Part shown: positions 1 to 6,274 of the stretch, in pieces
Position numbering within the stretch: position 1 is the stretch's first letter
Layout: every line of letters begins with the position of its first letter
Assembly: GCA_946479895.1 (NCBI GenBank)
Contig: CAMLHT010000026.1
Coordinates: forward strand, 1 to 22,656
Length of the DNA stretch: 22,656 nucleotides
Direction of reading: 5' to 3'
Origin: an uncultured Gemmatimonadota bacterium
GTDB taxonomy: Bacteria; Gemmatimonadota; Gemmatimonadetes; Gemmatimonadales; Gemmatimonadaceae
Translations under genes and position numbers: made by a program
Notes under the pieces: model-generated
What the model was told of the DNA's origin: nothing
Database searches by the model: none
Seen by the model: the letters and a program-made list of their open reading frames with translations, nothing else

Positions 1-1182
1 TCAGGGCGTCCCGGGGCCGGTCGCCTTCCGGAGCTCCGCGATCCGGCTCGAGGGCAGCACGTACACGATCTTCCGCGAATCGTCGTCGATGCCGCTCGTG
101 ATCACCCCCACCACGTGACCATGACGGTCGAAGACGGGACTGCCGCTCGACCCGTGGTCGGCCACGGCATCGATCTGGAACACGTCCGGGAGGGTCTTGC
201 CGATCGAGCCCGTCGTCACCGTCGTGCGCGCGATCTCCACCTCGCCGGCCCGCGCCATCCTCAGCCTCGTGCCGAGCGGGAACCCGATGGTGAGCACGGC
301 ACTGCCGACGTCGAGATCGGGGCCCTCGGCGCTCACGCCGGCGACGGCGGGGTACGTGCCGCCGCCGGTGATCCTGATGAGTGCCAGGTCCACCCCCGAA
401 TCCTTCGCGGCCACGACGAATTCCGCCGGATGCCAGACGCCGCTGTTGGCGAACTTCACGCGGATGCGGTTCGCCCGCGTCCCGCCCTGCTCGACGACGT
501 GCCGGTTGGTGACGATCAGCCCCGCGGCCGAGATGCTGAAGCCCGTCCCCTCGCACCCCAGCGCGCACGCCTGGCCGGGAATCTCGGTCTCGACGAGTGC
601 CACCGCATCGTCGTTGGCCCGGCGCACCACCGGCGCCGTGACCTGGCTGAACATGTCGCTCTCGTCTCCCCGGGATCGCACGTAGAACCACCCGAGCGCG
701 CCGAGGCCGATCACGCCGGCGACGACGAGGAGCATCGCGATGCTGAAGGATCGCGTGCGCGTCTCCACCATCTGGACGATGTATTCGCGGGTGCCGTTCC
801 GGCGCCACGACGGCTCGACGAGCGGCGGCAGGCGCACCCGGCTCTCGACGGTGCGGTGCCAGACGTCGTCGTCGATCGCCGTGACGCGCAGCTCCGGCCC
901 GCCGCGGCCAAGCTTGACGACGTCTCCGGGATTGAGGCGCCGCGGACCACCCAGGCGCGCCCCGTTCACCCAGGTGCCGTTGGTGCTCCCGAGGTCCATG
1001 ATGACGTAAGCGTCGCCGTCCTGCCGGATCTCGGCGTGACGGGTGGAGACCTCGAGGTCGGCGCCCATGTCGAAGCGGATGCCGCTCGTCGGGTCGCGAC
1101 CGATCGTGATCACCGGCTCATCGAGCCGCTCGGCGCGCGAGGGCTGGTGCGGCCGTTCGCGAATGAGCAGCTCGATCGCCAT
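1..1182 (-). CDS. FHA domain - transmembrane - trypsin-like serine protease
   Basis: This 393-aa protein probably couples phosphothreonine sensing in the cytoplasm to proteolysis in the periplasm. Residues about 22-98 form an FHA domain with the expected GR (28-29), SxxH (46-49) and GSTNGTWVNG (65-74) motifs. Residues about 147-167 form one hydrophobic membrane span followed by Arg residues. Residues about 182-385 are an HtrA/trypsin-like domain with His228 (TNRHVV), Asp265 (SGVDLALI) and Ser346 (GSSGSP), so the triad looks intact. No PDZ domain follows. Cys206 and Cys210 lie just before the active-site His strand and could form a disulfide. The ATG is 12 nt after the stop of the deacylase gene, so the two are probably co-transcribed; the only upstream purine signal is a weak GGGG. 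FHA and protease assignments are secure; the signalling role and topology are inferred. Confidence 0.92.
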   Translation of the reverse strand: MAIELLIRERPHQPSRAERLDEPVITIGRDPTSGIRFDMGADLEVSTRHAEIRQDGDAYVIMDLGSTNGTWVNGARLGGPRRLNPGDVVKLGRGGPELRVTAIDDDVWHRTVESRVRLPPLVEPSWRRNGTREYIVQMVETRTRSFSIAMLLVVAGVIGLGALGWFYVRSRGDESDMFSQVTAPVVRRANDDAVALVETEIPGQACALGCEGTGFSISAAGLIVTNRHVVEQGGTRANRIRVKFANSGVWHPAEFVVAAKDSGVDLALIRITGGGTYPAVAGVSAEGPDLDVGSAVLTIGFPLGTRLRMARAGEVEIARTTVTTGSIGKTLPDVFQIDAVADHGSSGSPVFDRHGHVVGVITSGIDDDSRKIVYVLPSSRIAELRKATGPGTP

Positions 1183-1194
1183 CGCCCCGCGCGG

Positions 1195-2745
1195 CTACCG
1201 GTGGAGGATCCGGCCGGCGAGCGCGCCGGTGTAGGCGCCGCCGTCGATCGCCAGCGCGCCGTTCACGATCACGTAGCGCATGCCCGTGGCGAGGAGCGTC
1301 GGCTGCTCGTACGTCGCGCGATCGGTCACGGTCTCCGGATCGAACACGATCACGTCCGCGAACGCGCCCTCGGCGAGCGTCCCGCGGTCGCTGAAGCCGA
1401 GAAATGCCGCTGGGGCAGCGCTGCTGCGCCGGATCGCCTGGGGCAGCGTCAGCACGTGCCGCCGGTACACGTACTCGCGAAGCAGCTTCGGGAACGTTCC
1501 GTATTTCCGCGGATGGCCGTCGCTGCCATCGGAGTCGGTGAAGACGAAGTCCTGCACCATGAGCCGGTCGATGTCGTCTTCGGTCATGTTGAACGACGCG
1601 ACCGACGCATCGCCGGCGAGGATGATCTGGATGCCGGCCTCGATCGGCGAGACCCCGCGGGCGCGCGCGATCGCGTCGAGCCGCTTGCCTCGGATGGAGG
1701 TGTCGCGGGTGGAGGTGATGAGCAGCGTGCCGGCGCCACCGCGCCGCCGCATGTTCTCCTCCATCTCCTTCACCAGGCGGGCGCGCGTCGCCGGATCGGC
1801 CACCCGCGCGCGCAGCGAGTCCCGTCCACCAGCCTCGGCCCAGCGCGGCAGGAGTGAGGCGCCGACGCTCGTCCCCGACGCCGTGTACGGATACTGCGAC
1901 GCGGTCACGTCGACCCCCGCCTTCCGCGCGTTCCGCATCAGCGCGATGATCGTGTCGCTCTGGCCCCAGACGTCGGCGCCGAGGGCCTTGATGTGGGAGA
2001 TGTGCGCCGGGATCCGCGCTTCGCGGCCGATGCGGATGACTTCGGCGACCGCGCCGATCAGGCCGATGTTGTAGGAGCTCTCGTCACGGATGTGCGAGTC
2101 GTAGATGCCGCCTTTCGACGACGCGACTTTCGAGAGCTCGATGACCTCCTCTGTCGTCGCGTAGCTGCCCGGCGCGTAGTACAGGCCCGTGGAAAGCCCG
2201 ATCGCGCCGGCATCCATCCCGCGGGCCACGAGGGCGCGCATGGAATCGAGCTGTGCCGCGGTGGGAGCACCGTCGGACATCCCGAGGACCGCGCCGCGCA
2301 CGCTGCCATGGCCGATGTAGACGGCGGCGTTGGTGCCGATGCCGTTGCGTTTCCACCCCGCGAGCTGGGTGCCGATATCCACCGGCCCGCCGCCGTCATT
2401 GTTGGTGACGACGGTCGTGACGCCCTGCATCAGGTAGGCGAGGTTCGACTTTCGCTGGGCGCTGGAGAGATCCCCGCCGGTGTGCGTGTGGGGATCGACG
2501 AACCCGGGCGCGACGACGAGTCCTTTCGCGTCGATGGAGCGGGTGGCGGTGACGCGCGACCGCGCGGCATCACCGATGAAGGCGATGCGATCGCCACGAA
2601 TGCCCACGTCGGCCACGCGGCCCGGCGAGCCGGTTCCGTCGACGACCGTTCCGCCGCGAATCAGGAGGTCGAGCTGCTGCTGGGCGGCGAGCGTCGCGGG
2701 CGGGGACGCCAGCGCGACGAGAAAGGCGAACGGGGCCAGGCGCAT
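1195..2745 (-). CDS. Exported N-acyl-D-amino-acid deacylase (D-aminoacylase) family amidohydrolase
   Basis: A 516-aa metal-dependent amidohydrolase that probably removes acyl groups from N-acyl-D-amino acids, or a related amide, outside the cytoplasm. A signal peptide (residues 1-21, ending near LAAQQ) precedes a small beta domain. The barrel begins with the metal motif FVDPHTHTGGDL (His86, His88). The family signature around GAIGLSTGLYYAPGSYA, followed by YDSHIRDE, is clear; later IPAHISHIKALG and SDGSDGHPRKYG supply further His and Asp ligands. Length fits the roughly 480-550 residues of this family. I chose the ATG at 2745; a TTG two codons upstream (2751) is also possible, and neither has a good Shine-Dalgarno. 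It is the third gene of the minus-strand cluster, 42 nt after the small lipoprotein. Exact substrate is not readable from sequence. Confidence 0.9.
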   Translation of the reverse strand: MRLAPFAFLVALASPPATLAAQQQLDLLIRGGTVVDGTGSPGRVADVGIRGDRIAFIGDAARSRVTATRSIDAKGLVVAPGFVDPHTHTGGDLSSAQRKSNLAYLMQGVTTVVTNNDGGGPVDIGTQLAGWKRNGIGTNAAVYIGHGSVRGAVLGMSDGAPTAAQLDSMRALVARGMDAGAIGLSTGLYYAPGSYATTEEVIELSKVASSKGGIYDSHIRDESSYNIGLIGAVAEVIRIGREARIPAHISHIKALGADVWGQSDTIIALMRNARKAGVDVTASQYPYTASGTSVGASLLPRWAEAGGRDSLRARVADPATRARLVKEMEENMRRRGGAGTLLITSTRDTSIRGKRLDAIARARGVSPIEAGIQIILAGDASVASFNMTEDDIDRLMVQDFVFTDSDGSDGHPRKYGTFPKLLREYVYRRHVLTLPQAIRRSSAAPAAFLGFSDRGTLAEGAFADVIVFDPETVTDRATYEQPTLLATGMRYVIVNGALAIDGGAYTGALAGRILHR

Positions 2746-2787
2746 ACCCAAAGGAATGGCCTGACCCCGGCGAACGCAAACGGGGCG

Positions 2788-3069
2788 CTACTTCCCCTTC
2801 GCCGCCGCGTAGCGGGCGCTCATCGCCGAGTCGGCGGCAATGTCGAGCAGCTGCTTGTCGAAGGACTCGCGGGTGTAGCCGTTCGCCGACAGGATCGAAT
2901 CGGCTCCGGCGGGGTTGGCCGCAATCGCATTCGCGACGTTGGCGGCCTTCACCGCCGGGTCCTCGCTGGCCGTCGCCGTGGCGGCGGTCGTCGTGTCGGC
3001 GGCGTTGTCGCCCTTGGCGCAGGCGCCGGCGGCGACGAGCGCGGCCAGCCCCAGGGTCAGGATTCTCAT
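2788..3069 (-). CDS. Small lipoprotein of unknown function (93 aa)
   Basis: A short exported protein I do not recognise. Residues 1-16 are a lipoprotein-type signal ending in AAGAC, with Cys17 the likely lipidated residue (the -3 position is Ala rather than Leu, so the lipobox is imperfect). A low-complexity Ala/Thr/Asp linker (about 18-40) follows, then a short helical region containing 'NAIAANPAGADSILSANGYT' and a Lys-ended C-terminus. The start is well set: GGAGG lies at 3078-3082 on the minus strand, 8 nt before the ATG. The gene begins 15 nt after the stop of the preceding repeat protein, so the two are surely co-transcribed and may work together. No enzymatic motif is visible. Confidence 0.8.
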   Translation of the reverse strand: MRILTLGLAALVAAGACAKGDNAADTTTAATATASEDPAVKAANVANAIAANPAGADSILSANGYTRESFDKQLLDIAADSAMSARYAAAKGK

Positions 3070-3084
3070 GAGTGTATCCTCCGG

Positions 3085-3654
3085 TCAGCGGCTGGGCGGG
3101 CCGCCGCGACCGCGGTTGCCCTGTGATTGTCCACGCGAGGGCGTCCCGGCGGGTGGCTTGCCCGCGGAGCCCGGACGCCCGCGGGCGTCGTTCCCGCGTC
3201 GCGCGGATGCGTCGTCGTCACCGCGGCCCCGGCCGGCGGGTGCGCCGCCCGGACGGCGGTCGTCGTCCCTGACCCGGGGGTTGGAGTTGCCCCGCCCCTT
3301 GCCCATGCGCGCATGCTCGGCGCGAATGGCCGCGGCGAGGTCGGTGCCGCGCTTGCCGGCGGCGAGCTGGGACTGGACGAAGGCGCCGAAGTTGTCGGTC
3401 GGCCCGTGATCCCGGCGGACGACGCGCACCGTGTCGAGGATGAGCGCGGCGTCGCGCGCCGGCAGCCCGTTCCGGCGTACGGCGTCGAGAATCGCGCCGA
3501 TGTCGCTGCTGGGAATGCCTTCGTTTCGCGCTTCGAGGGCGACGATCGGTAGCTGCGCGGCGAGCAGCAGATCCCTCACCCAGTCCTGCTGGGCGAATGC
3601 GGGCGTACTGAGGGCGAGCGTTGAAACAATGACTGCGGAAAGCTGACGGCGCAT
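3085..3654 (-). CDS. Exported protein with tandem helical repeats and Arg/Gly-rich tail (unknown function)
   Basis: A 189-aa protein without a recognised family. A Sec signal peptide (1-22, ending PAFAQQ) is followed by a helical region containing two back-to-back copies, about 19 residues apart, of the pattern G(I/L)PxxDxxxILDxVR. Residues beyond about 118 are highly charged and low in complexity, rich in Arg, Gly, Asp and Pro (RPGGAPAGRGRGDDD and similar), which suggests a disordered, possibly nucleic-acid- or surface-binding tail. The frame is open upstream to an ATG at 3723, but the ATG at 3654 directly precedes the signal peptide and has GGAG (3662-3665 on the minus strand) 7 nt upstream, so I prefer it. 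It is the first gene of the minus-strand cluster and is divergent from the beta-helix gene. Confidence 0.82.
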   Translation of the reverse strand: MRRQLSAVIVSTLALSTPAFAQQDWVRDLLLAAQLPIVALEARNEGIPSSDIGAILDAVRRNGLPARDAALILDTVRVVRRDHGPTDNFGAFVQSQLAAGKRGTDLAAAIRAEHARMGKGRGNSNPRVRDDDRRPGGAPAGRGRGDDDASARRGNDARGRPGSAGKPPAGTPSRGQSQGNRGRGGPPSR

Positions 3655-3772
3655 GGCCTCACTCCAGTGGATGTCTGGCCCAACTGGCGAGCACGGCACG
3701 CAGGAATGAGGCCCTGACTGCATGCAGCGTGACGGTTCCCGGGGTCATGCCCGCGGATGTTACCTTGGCCGG
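3655..3772. promoter_or_regulatory. Divergent intergenic region (118 nt) with a 10-bp palindrome
   Basis: This spacer must carry the start signals of the minus-strand four-gene cluster and the plus-strand beta-helix gene. It contains a perfect palindrome CTGCATGCAG (3718-3727) and a 7-bp inverted repeat GGCCTCA (3655-3661) / TGAGGCC (3707-3713). I could not identify convincing -35/-10 boxes on either strand, so assignment as a promoter region rests on gene orientation. Confidence 0.4.
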
Positions 3773-6016
3773 ATGCGCTTCCCCTTTCGCTCGGCCATCA
3801 TCAGCGCCGCGGCGCTCGCCGGCGCCCCCCTGGCGGCCGCTTCCCAGGCCATCCCGACCGTGACCCCACGCGCCGGGCTCGTGATCACCCACTCGGTCCG
3901 GCTCCGGCCCGGCACGTATCGGATCCCTGCTCCGGCGTCGCGGGACTCCAGCCTGATCACCATCCGCGGTGATGACGTCACCGTGGACATGCGCGGCGTG
4001 CGCCTCATCGGACTGCCGGAAGAGGCCGACCCCGACGGCGCCACGGGAGTCGCCGTGCGCATCGACGGAGGCCGGAACGTGCGGATCCGAGGTGCCTCCA
4101 TTCGCGGCTACCGTTTCGGGATCCTCGCGCGTGGCACGCGGGGCCTCGTCCTCGACTCGAACGACGTCAGTCACGGCTGGAAGCCGCGACTCTTCAGCGT
4201 CATAACCCACGAGAGCCTCGTCGACTGGCTCTCCTATCACAAGAACGAGCAGGACGAGTGGATGCGCTTCGGCGCGGCGATCTACCTGCACGACGTGCGG
4301 GGCGGCGAGGTGCGCGACAACGTCGCCCGCCAGGGGATGAATGGCCTGCTGATGACGCGATCGGAGTCGCTCGTGGTCCGCGGCAACGACTTCTCGTTCA
4401 ACTCCGGGCTCGGTGTCGGGATGTACCGGTCGAGCCGCAACCGGATCGTGCACAACCGCGTCGACTACGACGTTCGCGGCTACAGCCACGGCTTCTTCCG
4501 GCGCGGCCAGGACTCGGCGGCCCTGCTCATGTTCGAGCAATGCAGCGAGAACGTCGTCGCCTGGAACTCGATGACCCACGGCGGCGACGGCCTCTTTCTC
4601 TGGGCCGGCCAGCACACGATGGACACCGGCCAGGGCGGTTCGAACGACAACGTCTTCTGGGGCAACGATTTCAGCTTCGCCCCGACCAACGGCATCGAGG
4701 CGACGTTCAGCCGCAACAGCTTCATCGCCAATCGCGTCGAGGGCAGCGATCACGGCCTGTGGGGCGGATACTCCTGGAGCTCGCGGGTGATCGGCAACCG
4801 GTTCACGCGGAACCGCATCGCCATCGCCTGGGAGCATGGCCAGGCGAACACCGTGGCCGGCAACGTGTTCGCCGGCGACACCACCGCCATCCGGCTCTGG
4901 GCCGACAGCATCGCTCCGTCGGACTGGGGTTACCCGAAGTTCCGCGACACGCGCGGCATCGACTGGCGGATCACCGGCAACCTGTTCGCCGGGAATCGCG
5001 TCGGCATCCGCGCCGCGAACTCCGCCGGCACGACGACGGGCAATGTCTTCCATGGCGTCGATTCGGTCATCGTCGCGGGCGCGACGTCGCCGCTCGTCCT
5101 CAGCGACAACATCCAGCGCGCGGCCGATGCGCCGCCGGTACAGGATGCGCCGAGCCTGCCGGACAGCATCGCACGCCAGGCGCCGCCGCTCATGCCGGGT
5201 GCATTCCGGCCCGACACCCAGAGCCTCACATCGGCGGCGCGGCGGCCTCGCGCCGCAATCATCGTGGACGAGTGGGGGCCGTACGACTGGCGCTCGCCGA
5301 AGCTCTGGCCCGCCGACAGCGGCCGTGGCGATTCGCTGCGGCTCCAGATCCTCGGCCCGCCGGGGCGCTGGCGCCAACTCTCGGCCCGAGGCATCGCCCG
5401 CGCTTCGCGGACCTCGGGCCGCGTGCCGGACACGATCAGCGTGGCGCTGACCGCTGCCGGGCGCGCGGACTGGAATATGGTGCTGGAATACCGCGGCGCG
5501 GCGACCGAGACACCGCGAGGCACGATCACGCGCGCGGGTGCCCCCGTCCGATTCGAATACGGACGCTTCGAGCCGGCCATCGACTGGCAGGTGCGCTGGG
5601 TCGGGTACGACTCCCTCTCGGACCCCGCGCGCGACTCGATTGCGTTCGGGCGCGCCCTGCGCGCCGCCCCGCTCCTCGAGCAGCGGGTGACGCGGCTCGA
5701 CTGGATGGGCTATGGCGCCCCGGCGCGCGCGCTTCCGCGCGAGCGGCTGGCGATGACCGCATCAGGCACCGTCGAGCTGCCGCCCGGCGCCTACACGGTG
5801 CGCACGATCAGCGACGACGCCGTTCGCGTCTGGGTGGACGACCGGCTGGTGATCGATGCGTGGTCGCCACACGAGTCACGCGCGGACCACGCGCCGCTGA
5901 CGGCGGGCCGGCACACGCTGCGCGTTAACTACCTGAAAGTCGGCGGATGGTATGTATTGCGGCTGGAGATCATGCGTGGCTCCCACGGCTCGGCCGGTAG
6001 CCCCGGGCCGCATTAG
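3773..6016 (+). CDS. Exported right-handed beta-helix protein with C-terminal PA14-like domain
   Basis: A 747-aa exported protein, probably binding or processing a polysaccharide or cell-surface glycan. Residues 1-26 are a signal peptide (ending ASQA). Residues about 60-450 contain many short parallel beta-helix rungs of the type 'N.F.GN.xGI' (RGNDFSFNSGLGVGMY, FWGNDFSFAPTNGIEATF, VIGNRFTRNRIAIAW), like NosD/pectate-lyase-type folds. A linker with VDEWGPYDWRSPKLWP opens a beta-rich segment. Residues about 600-740 resemble a PA14 domain (YTVRTISDDAVRVWVDDRLV, then LTAGRHTLRVNYLKVGG). The frame extends upstream to an ATG at 3722, but the ATG at 3773 directly starts the signal peptide; no good Shine-Dalgarno precedes it. 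It is monocistronic and convergent with the TonB receptor. The fold is confident; lyase, hydrolase or pure binding function is not. Confidence 0.88.
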   Translation: MRFPFRSAIISAAALAGAPLAAASQAIPTVTPRAGLVITHSVRLRPGTYRIPAPASRDSSLITIRGDDVTVDMRGVRLIGLPEEADPDGATGVAVRIDGGRNVRIRGASIRGYRFGILARGTRGLVLDSNDVSHGWKPRLFSVITHESLVDWLSYHKNEQDEWMRFGAAIYLHDVRGGEVRDNVARQGMNGLLMTRSESLVVRGNDFSFNSGLGVGMYRSSRNRIVHNRVDYDVRGYSHGFFRRGQDSAALLMFEQCSENVVAWNSMTHGGDGLFLWAGQHTMDTGQGGSNDNVFWGNDFSFAPTNGIEATFSRNSFIANRVEGSDHGLWGGYSWSSRVIGNRFTRNRIAIAWEHGQANTVAGNVFAGDTTAIRLWADSIAPSDWGYPKFRDTRGIDWRITGNLFAGNRVGIRAANSAGTTTGNVFHGVDSVIVAGATSPLVLSDNIQRAADAPPVQDAPSLPDSIARQAPPLMPGAFRPDTQSLTSAARRPRAAIIVDEWGPYDWRSPKLWPADSGRGDSLRLQILGPPGRWRQLSARGIARASRTSGRVPDTISVALTAAGRADWNMVLEYRGAATETPRGTITRAGAPVRFEYGRFEPAIDWQVRWVGYDSLSDPARDSIAFGRALRAAPLLEQRVTRLDWMGYGAPARALPRERLAMTASGTVELPPGAYTVRTISDDAVRVWVDDRLVIDAWSPHESRADHAPLTAGRHTLRVNYLKVGGWYVLRLEIMRGSHGSAGSPGPH

Positions 6017-6055
6017 GCTCCTTCTCCCCGGGCTCGCCGCTCGACTGGCCCACCA

Positions 6056-6184
6056 CTACGACGCAGACGACACAGACAAGCACAGACGACGCAGACAAAC
6101 AAAGGGGGGCCCCGTGTACGCACTATCGGGCACCCAAGAACCGGTCTGCGTCGTCCGTGTGTGTCTGTGTCGTCTGCGTCGTAG
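6056..6184. repeat. Large interrupted palindrome, 41-nt arms, 47-nt loop
   Basis: Positions 6056-6096 and 6144-6184 are reverse complements at 38 of 41 positions, separated by 47 nt. Each arm is itself made of short related units: GACGCAGAC at both ends (6060-6068, 6088-6096) and CACAGAC twice inside (6071-6077, 6081-6087). Outside the arms CTGG (6045-6048) and CCAG (6185-6188) could add a little pairing. The element lies between the convergent stops of the beta-helix gene (6016) and the TonB receptor (6275), so a long RNA hairpin could block read-through in both directions. There is no T-run typical of an intrinsic terminator. No open frame in it looks coding. Its composition differs from the neighbouring coding DNA, which suggests a dispersed palindromic element rather than chance. 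Confidence 0.85.
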
Positions 6185-6221
6185 CCAGTCGCCCGTGCAC
6201 CTCCCGCTGGGCAGAAGAGCA

Positions 6222-6257
6222 GAACGCCGCGTGAGCAGGCAAGCCCACGCGGCGTTC
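6222..6257 (-). terminator. Perfect 12-bp hairpin downstream of the TonB receptor
   Basis: GAACGCCGCGTG (6222-6233) and CACGCGGCGTTC (6246-6257) are perfectly complementary with a 12-nt loop. On the minus strand the stem starts 17 nt after the receptor stop codon and is followed by a pyrimidine-rich TGCTCTTCTGCCC. This suits an intrinsic-type terminator with a weak U-tract. Confidence 0.65.
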
Positions 6258-6274
6258 ATGCGTTCCGGGATCGA

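Noticed and set aside
115..1857. Long open frame on the plus strand antisense to the protease and deacylase
   Set aside because: It has no signal peptide, motif or ribosome site, is rich in Arg/Ala/His as expected of GC-rich antisense frames, and overlaps two well-supported genes.
2765..2785. Small inverted repeat CCCCG / CGGGG between the lipoprotein and deacylase
   Set aside because: Only five base pairs with an 11-nt loop in a short operon gap; not strong enough to call a terminator.
3659..5377. Long open frame on the minus strand antisense to the beta-helix gene
   Set aside because: It has low-complexity Ala/Val/Arg/Asp composition without motifs, while the opposite strand encodes a convincing signal peptide, beta-helix and PA14 domain.
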